Positions 1-8,046 of a stretch of DNA of 64,000 bases are shown here, piece by piece (position 1 is the first letter of the stretch; the number at the start of each line of letters is the position of its first letter). Origin of the DNA: Paenibacillus cymbidii (GTDB lineage: Bacteria > Bacillota > Bacilli > Paenibacillales > NBRC-103111); contig NZ_SHLX01000002.1 in the NCBI RefSeq assembly GCF_004764705.1, forward strand, positions 456,131-520,130. Reading direction: 5' to 3'. The position numbers and the translations under genes are program-made. A model generated the notes under the pieces. It saw nothing but the letters and a program-made list of their open reading frames with translations, searched no databases and was not told the DNA's origin.

Positions 1-285
1 GTGAATGTCCCTTTGCAATGCATCCTTGGCTTGCCGATAATGCATCGTATGCGGCGAACAAATCACCACCGCATCCAACTCGACGTTATCGAGCAGGTGC
101 AGGTAGTCCGCAAACTGCAATATGCCCGGAACGCCGACCTGACTGATAAAGGACTCGCGGCTGCTTTCGCTGATGTCGGCGATCGCCGCAATATTCACTT
201 CCGGCAGCTCCTTCAACTGCTTTCCGTGCAGGATTGAAATCCCCCCGGTACCTATGAAGCCAACTTGCAACTGTTTATGATTCAT
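1..285 (-). CDS. Gfo/Idh/MocA family oxidoreductase, N-terminal part (runs off the window)
   Basis: The first 95 residues are visible; the rest lies left of the window. It begins MNHKQLQVGFIGTGGIS, a Rossmann NAD(P)-binding fold with the GxGxxG-type turn GFIGTGG, followed by an acidic second-strand end (IADIS) and the AVVICSPH segment typical of the family. Members oxidise or reduce sugars, inositols and related polyols; the substrate cannot be told from this part. The start ATG at 283-285 has a ribosome site (acaggagaat) just upstream on the minus strand. A small ORF overlaps its first codons. It is divergent from the AraC regulator at 600, which may control it. Confidence 0.85.
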   Translation of the reverse strand, partial: MNHKQLQVGFIGTGGISILHGKQLKELPEVNIAAIADISESSRESFISQVGVPGILQFADYLHLLDNVELDAVVICSPHTMHYRQAKDALQRDIH

Positions 286-379
286 CCTTCATTCTCCTGT
301 CTTTTGACAATCGTTTCGTCGAGACGGCGGCGAAACCGGCTCCGTTGAGAATAAATCCTGTCGACCCGATATTAGGCAT
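275..379 (-). CDS. possible small ORF, TatA-like N-terminus (remnant or leader peptide)
   Basis: A 34-codon frame starts at one of two tandem ATGs (380-382 or 377-379), with GGAGGG five bases upstream on the minus strand. The first ten residues, MPNIGSTGFI, look like the start of a TatA translocase subunit, but the following hydrophobic helix and FGP motif are missing. The stop overlaps the start of the oxidoreductase, so translation could be coupled. It may be a truncated tatA remnant or a leader peptide. The remaining bases up to 599 hold the divergent promoter region and no other gene. Confidence 0.25.
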   Translation of the reverse strand: MPNIGSTGFILNGAGFAAVSTKRLSKDRRMKDES

Positions 380-599
380 CATCAATTCCCTCCTTGTTAT
401 GGTAGTCCTATCATAATAACAACCGTAGGAAACGGAAATATTCCGTTTCAAAGCAAGTATGCCGTAATGCCGATTTCGGCAACAACCTCGGGCAAATCAC
501 TGCGCGAGTGACAGGCTGATATGTTCGATTTGCCCGGCGGGAGTTTTTTTTGGTACACTAGGGCGGAAAACTGCAACGCCAAAACGAGGAGTGCCGACT

Positions 600-1469
600 A
601 TGGACGCGATTGCCGCTTTGCGCAGCATCATGCTGCAAAGCAGCGGTATCAGCAACAAAGTGAGATGCGTGCCCGGCTGGCGATGGAATCCGTCCGTCCC
701 ATTGCCGGATTACGATCTGTGGTATGTATGCGAGGGTTCGGGAGAAATCCGGCTGTCGGGAACTACTTACGCGCTGAAGCCAGGTACATGCATGCTCGTG
801 CGCCCCGGATCGCTCCCGCTGGCAACCCAAGATGATAAGCATCCGCTGATGGTCTTATTCGTCCATTTTGTTGTCCAGGAAAGCTCCGGCGAAACGTTCG
901 TCTCTCCGCAGGAGTGCACCTATATCTCCGACGTGTTTGTGTTTGAAGGTTTGCTGAACCGTCTGCTGGAAGTGGACCACGGCACGAGGCTGTGGAAGGC
1001 GGACGAATTCGACTATTTGATGAAGCTGGTTTTGATTGATCTTCATCATGCGGCTTGCGAACGCCAAACGAGCCTGCCGACCATGAGCCCGAAGCAGAGC
1101 GATGCGATGCGCAGCGTCGTCGACTACATTCAAAGGGAAAGTCCGCGTATCGGCTACGCGGACGTATACAGGCATGCGGGGCTGTCTCCCCGTTATTTGA
1201 ACAGCTTGTTCAAGCAGTTTACCGGCCAATCGCTCAGGCGTTATATGAACAACGCCAAAATGCAAAAAGCGCAGCACCTGTTGGCCGAATCGATGCTAAG
1301 CGTCACCGAAATCGCCGAGCTGTTGAATTATACCGACCTGTATTCGTTCAGCAAAACGTTCAAGAGGCATTTCGGCGTGTCGCCGACCTCCTATACGCAC
1401 GGCAGCACGAAAATTACTCCGAACGGCCTGCGGTTTCCCGGCCGGGAAGACAACGGCAAAGCCCGGTAG
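600..1469 (+). CDS. AraC family transcriptional regulator
   Basis: A 289-residue protein with an N-terminal cupin-like sensing domain (about 1-150, with the patch LKPGTCMLVRPGS) and a C-terminal double helix-turn-helix of the AraC/XylS family (about 175-270; MLSVTEIAELLNYTDLYSFS and FKRHFGVSPTSY). Such proteins bind a small sugar-like ligand and activate nearby promoters. The ATG at 600 is preferred over the in-frame GTG at 591 because GAGGAG lies at 586-591, eight bases before it. It is divergent from the oxidoreductase to the left and convergent with the dioxygenase to the right, both possible targets. Confidence 0.9.
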   Translation: MDAIAALRSIMLQSSGISNKVRCVPGWRWNPSVPLPDYDLWYVCEGSGEIRLSGTTYALKPGTCMLVRPGSLPLATQDDKHPLMVLFVHFVVQESSGETFVSPQECTYISDVFVFEGLLNRLLEVDHGTRLWKADEFDYLMKLVLIDLHHAACERQTSLPTMSPKQSDAMRSVVDYIQRESPRIGYADVYRHAGLSPRYLNSLFKQFTGQSLRRYMNNAKMQKAQHLLAESMLSVTEIAELLNYTDLYSFSKTFKRHFGVSPTSYTHGSTKITPNGLRFPGREDNGKAR

Positions 1470-1523
1470 CTGCATTCCCCGCACCGGCTTTTCTTTCCTT
1501 CACCCGCCTTCGCCGCGGCGGCA

Positions 1524-2417
1524 TCAACACTCCGCGTCCATCATCTCGCCGGTAAACATCCGCTTGAACTCCTCCCGGCTCATCAGATTCACCGATGCGG
1601 GCGCGTAGCGGAATTGCAGCGCCCGTCGTTTGAACGGCGAGAAATTGGCCGGCGTCCCATGCTGCAGCAAACCGGAGAAAATGAGAGCGCCGCCCGGTTT
1701 TAAGCATACCGCTACGTCCTTTTCCACATCCACATGGGTATCGCACATTTGCCAGTCGCGGATCATGAAATGGGGAACGCCGCCTAGCAAATGGGAGCGC
1801 GGGATGATGTGCATGCCTCCGTTTTCCAGGTTCGCCTCGTCGAGCGCCAGCCAGACGGTCACGATCTGTTTCTTGAAAAACAGTCCCCCGTACGCCATAT
1901 CTTGATGCCAAGGCTTTTCGCCTCCGCCGAAGGGCGGCTTGAGCAGCCCCTGCTCCCCGACCAATACCGCCCGCTCGCCGAGCAGCCGTTCCACCCGCCC
2001 GACCAGTGCCGGGTGATGGGCCAATGCGGCCAGCCGGGGGGCGTATGCGACATAGTTATATATCTTCCGGACGGCGAGCTCCCGTTCCTCGGATGTCCAT
2101 CGCTCATCGACCGGCTTGAAAAATTGAATTTTTGGACCGGGCAGCCGCTCGTGAATAATATCGCCGATTTCCATCAGCGCCCCTTCCACCTCCTCCCGGC
2201 CGATCAGGTTGTCGACCACCAGGTAGCCCTGCTCCTTGTAAAAGCGGATGTGCTCCTCCGCCATAGGGTCCCCGCCGTCGAAACGGGTGTCGGCGAGCCG
2301 GTCATACCGATAATAGCGCTGTGCGATATACCGGGCCTGCTCCTCCGGCACGCCTTTGACCAGTGCGCTGCCTACATTGTCCTCGTACGAGTAATCACCG
2401 GTTATAGCTTTTGCCAT
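1524..2417 (-). CDS. phytanoyl-CoA dioxygenase (PhyH) family protein
   Basis: A 297-residue non-haem Fe(II)/2-oxoglutarate oxygenase. The metal triad is visible: H171 and D173 in WHQDMAYG and H253 in LLQHGTPANFS, with R264/R265 placed to bind 2-oxoglutarate. The family hydroxylates varied substrates, from phytanoyl-CoA to small natural products, and the substrate here is unknown. The start has aaaggagatgcg upstream. No operon partner is adjacent; the AraC regulator converges on it from the left and the S-layer gene lies beyond on the same strand. Confidence 0.85.
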   Translation of the reverse strand: MAKAITGDYSYEDNVGSALVKGVPEEQARYIAQRYYRYDRLADTRFDGGDPMAEEHIRFYKEQGYLVVDNLIGREEVEGALMEIGDIIHERLPGPKIQFFKPVDERWTSEERELAVRKIYNYVAYAPRLAALAHHPALVGRVERLLGERAVLVGEQGLLKPPFGGGEKPWHQDMAYGGLFFKKQIVTVWLALDEANLENGGMHIIPRSHLLGGVPHFMIRDWQMCDTHVDVEKDVAVCLKPGGALIFSGLLQHGTPANFSPFKRRALQFRYAPASVNLMSREEFKRMFTGEMMDAEC

Positions 2418-2520
2418 GCGAACGCATCTCCTTTTTTCTTTCTATCTTAGTCCCGATGCGTTCGCCGGCAAATGGACGGACCGTACGCTCATTTGGAACG
2501 AGTTGCAGAAAACAGCAAAT

Positions 2521-2560
2521 ACCCGACTTTATTTTGATGAGAATCAAAATTTAGTCGGGT
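2521..2560. repeat. 18-bp-arm inverted repeat, possible terminator between S-layer gene and PhyH gene
   Basis: Arms 2521-2538 and 2543-2560 pair at 16 of 18 positions around a GAGA loop. It sits just past the stop of the S-layer protein gene on the minus strand. The sequence after it has only a broken T-run (ATTTGCTGTTTT), so termination is plausible but not certain. The AT-rich core also has a loose resemblance to Fur-type dyads. Confidence 0.5.
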
Positions 2561-2597
2561 ATAATACTCCACTGTATATCATACAACGATGGTTTTA

Positions 2598-5500
2598 TTA
2601 TGTGCCCTTTCGTGCTGACATTCTCAGCAGAACGGTTACACTCTCCGCTCTTGTTGTACCGGCACCCGGGTCGAATGCGTTTGAGCCCTTGCCTTCGATA
2701 AGGCCAGACTCTTTAGCCGCTGCCACTGCGCCTTTTGCCCATGCCGGAATGTCCTTGTCATCCGCGAAGCCGGTTGCGGCATTCGATTCGACAGACAGCC
2801 CTTTTGCATTTGCAAGCATTGCCGCCATTTCGGCACGTGTTATCGCTTCATCCGGACGGAAACTGCCATCCTCATAGCCGTTAATAATTCCTGCTTGTAC
2901 CGCTTGCGCAACCGCTTTCTGTGCCCAATATCCGATCCTCGCTGTATCCGTGAACGTCAGCGCCGCTCCTTCTCCTTGCGGTTTTAGCGTATTCATCAGC
3001 ATCACAGCAAATTCGGCGCGAGTCACGGTATGATTCGGCTTGAATGTGCCGTCCGGGTAGCCGGCGACAATTCCGCCGCTTAAGGCTTGCATGATGCTGG
3101 CCTCCGCCCAATGTCCGGCAATATCGTGAAATGCAATCGCCGGTTTCGGATCTGTCGAAGGAGCCTTTGTCGGTATATCCGACACTTGGTCTGCAGCGAA
3201 TACAGCAAATTTCGTAAAATGATCCACCTCTACTGTGATGCGGTCGCCGCCGATCTTGCCGTCAGCGACTTCCACCCACGATTTCTTCGTTTCGTCATAG
3301 TAGAAGACGGCTGCCTTTTGGTTGCTCTTCAAGATAGTCGGATCGAAGGATAAGGTCAACGTGATCGGTTTACTGAAGTTTTCCGTGAAGTTTTTCAGAA
3401 TCTCATAGATTGGGCTGAGTAAAATGTCTTTATTCGTTAGCAGATTTTCAACTTGCAACACTTTTTCAATCGTCAGTTTCAGCTCTTGATCGGAAGCGTC
3501 TGCCGGAATAGAGATCTTGACCGCATTCGCCAGACTAACTTCGCCTGCTCTACCCGCAGGAAGTGTCAATTTGCCATCCGCTGAGGTCGATTCATTGTCG
3601 CTTGGAAGCTTTGGCGCTGCAGAGCCGCCACTGCTGCTTTCAGCGCCAGCGCCGTCATTGGATGCGCGGTTCACTGCAACTATATATGTCTTCGTTGTAC
3701 CATCCTGTGCTGTCACGACCAAGTTGATCATGTTGTTGCCTTCGTTCAGCGGAAGCGACGGGGACACAGCACCGTTTGTCAATGCAATTGGACCGCTTGT
3801 CACCATCCCCGCATTGCTGTACACCGTGGCCGTAACCGTGGCATAAACGGCATCGTTCACCGTCGCCGTTACCGTGATTCCGCTCATGCTGTTCGCCACG
3901 TTCGCCGTATAGCTTGTCGTGGCTGCCGCAAATGCCGGATTCAGTGTACTGCCAGGCAGCGTCAAACCGCTTAAATCCGCGTTGCTGCTTTTCCACTTCA
4001 CATACAGCGTAACGTTGGAGGTTCCCATTGTGAAGGCCGCTCCCGCCGCATAGCTCGTTCCGCTTCCATCCGCTTGCGTGTTCCAGCCTGCAAACGTGTA
4101 ACCCATTTTGACCAGATTTCCCGTGTTGCCGTACACCGACACCGTAACTCCTTGCGCATAAGAGCCGCTATCCGTTGGCGCACTTCCTCCCGTGCTGCCG
4201 TTGCCGCTATACATCACGTTGTAGTTCGGTGGCGTCGTGTCGCTAACCGTGATCGTCAGCGTCTGATCCGCTCCTGCGCTGAACGCGAACGTCAGGATCG
4301 TTGTGCCTACGGATTGGTTAGCCAAATAACTCTTTTTAATCGTCACCGTACTGCCCGTTACTGTATAGTCGGTGCCGAACACAAGCGCCGTTGCGTCGTT
4401 GCTAATGCTAACCAACGTGTTGCCATTGAGCGACAGGTTCGTCGTCATATCCGAATTCCCGGCCGACCATGCATACTTGTCGAAGTCGCCTTCTGTTGCG
4501 CCGATCGTGCTGTTCAGCGCCGGTTTGATATCCGCTATATCGACTGTCAAGGTTTTTGCGCTTGAGGCATATGTCGCTACCCGGACAGTGATTGTATTCC
4601 CGGCATTCGCAGCAATATGATCCACAGAAGTGCCCGTGATCGCCGTATAATGATTGCCGTCAAGTGAATACTCCATACCCGCCGCAACACTGACCAGCTT
4701 CGTTGTTCCGATATCCGTTCCTTGTGTCAAGGCAGTAAGCGCCCATAATTGCGGATATTGACCCGGAAGCATATACCAGTCCGAATGGAAATCCCAGCCG
4801 CTGAATGTGGCCGGATTTTGCATTTCCGCAGTGGATTTGCCTTCCCCTTTTCCTGTATCGGTTCGGGTACTTGTCGTCTTATCATAATAGCTGCTAATAA
4901 TGGTTCTGCCATTATATCCTATTAAACCACCAAGGTTGCCCGATCCGCTCACAACTCCTGCAGCATAGCTGTTGGTGATGGCGGCATCAAAATCAGCATT
5001 GTAATTCTGACCCGCCAAACCGCCTATATAACTGGTCCCGCTCACGCTTGCCAAGGAGTAGCACTTGCTGATGGTTCCAAATGAGTGGGTTCCTACCAGG
5101 CCGCCTACCGTGGAAGTTCCGCTTACACTTCCTGTTGTGTAGCTGTTGCTGATGGTCCCGCTATTCATTCCCGCCAAGCCGCCTACATTTTGGTTTCCTT
5201 GCACGGCTACATTTTTTAAAACCATATTGGTGATTACGCTTGAATAAGCCGTCTTCCCGAAAAGCCCTACATTCGTGGCAGTTGGCCTGTTAATGGTTAC
5301 ATTCGTGATGGCAAATCCATTGCCGTTTATGGTCCCATTAAAAAGCGAACTGTCCTCGCCGATTGGCAGCCAGCCGGCTCCGCTGCTATAGCTGCTCAAA
5401 TCAATGTCTGCCGTAAGCTTGAAATAAATGCCGGCGCCAAAATAATTCCTGACCTGATCCAACTGATCGGCGGTTGCAACCTGATAGGGATCTCTGACCG

Positions 5501-6899
5501 TACCCATGCCCCCTGCGAAATTTGCATTGGCCGCGCCGCCGCCGGGCGAAATGTCCGTCAGACTGACCGTCAATGTTACAGCCGGGGATGCAGGTTGTTC
5601 TGCGGTTTCTTTCACTCGGATCAATAAGGCATTTCCGGCATTCATAACCAAATTATCGACAGAGGTACCGGCAATCGCCATGTAGATCCCGCCTTGTACC
5701 TTATACTCCATCGCGCTCGTCACATGGATGATCTTCGTTGTCCCCGCGGTTGTTCCGGCAGCCAATGCCGCTGCGGGTGCTGCCGGCGGCTGGATGTCTG
5801 CTAAACCGACATCCAAAATCTTTTTGCTTGTTGGAGTTGCCGCTACCCGGACAGTGATTGTATCCCCGGCATTCACAGCAATGTTGTCCACAGAAGTGCC
5901 CGTGATCGCCGTATAATGATTGCCGTCAAGTGAATACTCCATACCCGCCGCTACATTCATTAGCTTCGTTGTTCCGAATCCCGTCCCTTGTGCCAAAGCA
6001 GTAAGCGCCCATAATTGAGGATATTGATCCGGAAGCATATACCAATCCGAGTTGAAATTCCAACCGCTGAATGTGGCGAGGTCTTTCATCTCTGCAGTTG
6101 ATTTGCCCTCCCCTTTGCCTGTGTCCACTCGGGTCGTTGTATTCTTGTCGTAATAACTCGTGCTGATCATTCCATTGTTGTACCCAACCACGCCGCCAAG
6201 ATTGAAACTTGTTCCGCTCACCATTCCTGCGGCATAGCTGTTGCTGATTGTGTTAGTAAAGGTGGCGTTATAATTTTGACCCACCAAGCCGCCTACAGTG
6301 CTTGTCCCGCTCACGTTTGCCAAGGAGTAGCTGCCGCTGATGGTTCCATAAGCGTGGTGTCCTACCAAGCCGCCTACCGAGGTTGTACCGCTTACACTTC
6401 CTGTAGTGTAGCTGCTGCTGATGGTTCCGCTATTCTTTCCTGCCAAGCCGCCTACATTATCCTTCCCGAGCACGGCCATATTTTTCACCATCATATTGGT
6501 TATTACACTTGAATTAGCCGTTTTCCCGAAAAGTCCTACGTTGACAGATGTGGGTCTATTGATGGTTAGATTGGCAATTGTAAATCCGTTCCCGTTGATG
6601 TTTCCTTGAAATAAACCGCTATCATCACCGATCGGCAGCCAGCCGGCTCCGCTGCTGAAGCTGCTCAAATCAATATTTGCCGTCAACTTGAAATAAGTGC
6701 CCGCAGCATAATTATTCCTAACTTCACTCAACTGATCGGCAGTTGAAATCTGATAAGGATCATCGGCCGTACCCGTTCCTCCGGCGAACTTTGTTGCAGC
6801 GCTTGCTTTTCCTCCAAGTACAATAAGTCCCGCCAATCCTCCCACGACCATCAACATCACAAGGATCCCGGGAATTCCTTTTTTATATAGGATGCTCAT
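2598..6899 (-). CDS. SLH-domain surface protein with duplicated GLUG-repeat region
   Basis: A 1433-residue secreted protein. The signal peptide has a long hydrophobic core and ends near KASA-A (residue 34-35). Two copies of a ~333-residue block follow (38-370 and 461-793), each rich in GLUG-type turns (VGGLVG, GGLAG) and ending in a TAITGTSVD module. Next come a CBM_X2-like module (~795-890), a Listeria-Bacteroides/InlB-type repeat (~893-970; MGYTFAGWNTQADGSGTSY), a cadherin-like beta-sandwich (~972-1078), a linker domain and three SLH domains (~1255-1433; HWAEASIMQA, YWAQKAVAQA, AWAKGAVAAA). The SLH domains anchor it to secondary cell wall polymer. The start was chosen at 6899 because GGAGGACGTGAA precedes it. 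It sits last in the glycan locus, suggesting a surface glycan-binding or adhesion role. Confidence 0.9.
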   Translation of the reverse strand: MSILYKKGIPGILVMLMVVGGLAGLIVLGGKASAATKFAGGTGTADDPYQISTADQLSEVRNNYAAGTYFKLTANIDLSSFSSGAGWLPIGDDSGLFQGNINGNGFTIANLTINRPTSVNVGLFGKTANSSVITNMMVKNMAVLGKDNVGGLAGKNSGTISSSYTTGSVSGTTSVGGLVGHHAYGTISGSYSLANVSGTSTVGGLVGQNYNATFTNTISNSYAAGMVSGTSFNLGGVVGYNNGMISTSYYDKNTTTRVDTGKGEGKSTAEMKDLATFSGWNFNSDWYMLPDQYPQLWALTALAQGTGFGTTKLMNVAAGMEYSLDGNHYTAITGTSVDNIAVNAGDTITVRVAATPTSKKILDVGLADIQPPAAPAAALAAGTTAGTTKIIHVTSAMEYKVQGGIYMAIAGTSVDNLVMNAGNALLIRVKETAEQPASPAVTLTVSLTDISPGGGAANANFAGGMGTVRDPYQVATADQLDQVRNYFGAGIYFKLTADIDLSSYSSGAGWLPIGEDSSLFNGTINGNGFAITNVTINRPTATNVGLFGKTAYSSVITNMVLKNVAVQGNQNVGGLAGMNSGTISNSYTTGSVSGTSTVGGLVGTHSFGTISKCYSLASVSGTSYIGGLAGQNYNADFDAAITNSYAAGVVSGSGNLGGLIGYNGRTIISSYYDKTTSTRTDTGKGEGKSTAEMQNPATFSGWDFHSDWYMLPGQYPQLWALTALTQGTDIGTTKLVSVAAGMEYSLDGNHYTAITGTSVDHIAANAGNTITVRVATYASSAKTLTVDIADIKPALNSTIGATEGDFDKYAWSAGNSDMTTNLSLNGNTLVSISNDATALVFGTDYTVTGSTVTIKKSYLANQSVGTTILTFAFSAGADQTLTITVSDTTPPNYNVMYSGNGSTGGSAPTDSGSYAQGVTVSVYGNTGNLVKMGYTFAGWNTQADGSGTSYAAGAAFTMGTSNVTLYVKWKSSNADLSGLTLPGSTLNPAFAAATTSYTANVANSMSGITVTATVNDAVYATVTATVYSNAGMVTSGPIALTNGAVSPSLPLNEGNNMINLVVTAQDGTTKTYIVAVNRASNDGAGAESSSGGSAAPKLPSDNESTSADGKLTLPAGRAGEVSLANAVKISIPADASDQELKLTIEKVLQVENLLTNKDILLSPIYEILKNFTENFSKPITLTLSFDPTILKSNQKAAVFYYDETKKSWVEVADGKIGGDRITVEVDHFTKFAVFAADQVSDIPTKAPSTDPKPAIAFHDIAGHWAEASIMQALSGGIVAGYPDGTFKPNHTVTRAEFAVMLMNTLKPQGEGAALTFTDTARIGYWAQKAVAQAVQAGIINGYEDGSFRPDEAITRAEMAAMLANAKGLSVESNAATGFADDKDIPAWAKGAVAAAKESGLIEGKGSNAFDPGAGTTRAESVTVLLRMSARKGT
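4521..6788 (-). repeat. internal ~1-kb tandem duplication within the S-layer protein gene
   Basis: Two ~999-bp coding blocks (4521-5519 and 5790-6788) encode near-parallel protein sequences. Parts are almost identical in DNA: the stretch at about 4637-4690, encoding EYSLDGNHYTAITGTSVD, recurs at about 5897-5950. This points to recent duplication or gene conversion. Confidence 0.8.
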
Positions 6900-6990
6900 T
6901 TCACGTCCTCCTGGATTCCCTCGTCTTGTTACGGATGCGATCACTCCACATGCAAGAATAATTCTAAAACAACGAGACTCCCTTTCCCAT

Positions 6991-7013
6991 GAACAAATTA
7001 TCGATTTTTGTTC
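6991..7013 (-). promoter_or_regulatory. dyad upstream of S-layer gene (possible operator)
   Basis: GAACAAA at 6991-6997 and TTTGTTC at 7007-7013 flank a 9-bp centre. The sequence shares CGATTTTTGTT with the dyad upstream of the second binding-protein gene (19586-19604). It lies about 95 bp before the S-layer gene start, in the 161-bp gap after the GH29-like gene. Confidence 0.35.
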
Positions 7014-7060
7014 CTTCATGTCGACATAGTTGGTCTTTCATGATCGAATTTGTTCCGATT

Positions 7061-8026
7061 CTACGATTTTTGGACCAGAAATTTAGCCAGTCTCTCCAAC
7101 TGTTGGATACTTTTTTCGGGCATGGTGCCGTCTTGATAGATGCCAACATTTAAGGTGACCGCACCGCCTTTTTCCTTGCACCTGCCCACGTAGGCAAACA
7201 ATTCCTCATCCGTATAAATGGGATCGGGAATCACTCCCGCTTCCTTCACATGTCCCCAGATGCAATCGATATAAGTGAGTACATGCCATTGGCTATAACC
7301 AACGCAAGCTTCTGCAGGATAGTAGGAAAGATCCGTTGCCTCACCTGCTACATAATCCTGTTCTCTGCAGATCGGCAGAAAGCTGCCGACGCCATTATTA
7401 TAGGCGATCAAGGTTTGCTCGTTCCCTTTCCTGCAAGCCCGGGCCCAGGCCGGAAAATCAAAGCGGGCGTTGCTCCATTCCTGCGTCAATGACCAGGGAT
7501 GCTGATCGTAACAGCCATCGAACCACCAGCCTTTGATCAGACGGCCGAATTTAACCGACCACGCTTCGATAAATGGTAGATAACGCGCTTGAAACACCGT
7601 TTTATCAACCGGATCGAGATCCCAGCCAAATGCATCACGCAGCTCACGATCCGGACAGCTATCCACCTCGGATGATAAATAAGCGATAAAACCGATCCCC
7701 TTCTGCTCCAGGTTTCTGGCAATTTCCAGAGCCAAATCAAACCCGGAGCACCTTCCCGGAAGAATCTGTTCGAGATAGGAATTGGGTGAACAGTATAAGC
7801 CCGTGCTTTGCCCGAATGGAAAGATGACATAGTCTGCACCGGCAGCTTGCACCTGCTGACAGAATGCTTCTATTTTAAATTGGTTGACCATTTCATTGTA
7901 ATCTGCAATTGCCTCCTCCTCCTCTTTAGGCTTGGTGATGGATAACCAGTGAACCATGATGCCGAATTTCGCATCCCGCAACCATTTTGTTTTCTGCATA
8001 GCCTGTTCAACGATTTCTCTGTTCAC
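7061..8026 (-). CDS. GH29-like alpha-L-fucosidase family protein
   Basis: A 321-residue protein with the fold signature of GH29-type enzymes: KFGIMVHWLS near the N-terminus, a TIM-barrel pattern, and KGWWFDGCYD with D170 in the place of the catalytic nucleophile. There is no signal peptide, so it probably acts in the cytoplasm on imported oligosaccharides. It is shorter than classical fucosidases because it lacks the C-terminal beta-domain. It follows the larger hydrolase gene by 20 bp, in the same unit as the ABC transporter. Substrate specificity is inferred from the family only. Confidence 0.7.
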   Translation of the reverse strand: MNREIVEQAMQKTKWLRDAKFGIMVHWLSITKPKEEEEAIADYNEMVNQFKIEAFCQQVQAAGADYVIFPFGQSTGLYCSPNSYLEQILPGRCSGFDLALEIARNLEQKGIGFIAYLSSEVDSCPDRELRDAFGWDLDPVDKTVFQARYLPFIEAWSVKFGRLIKGWWFDGCYDQHPWSLTQEWSNARFDFPAWARACRKGNEQTLIAYNNGVGSFLPICREQDYVAGEATDLSYYPAEACVGYSQWHVLTYIDCIWGHVKEAGVIPDPIYTDEELFAYVGRCKEKGGAVTLNVGIYQDGTMPEKSIQQLERLAKFLVQKS

Positions 8027-8046
8027 AGATCCCTCATTCCTTTCGT

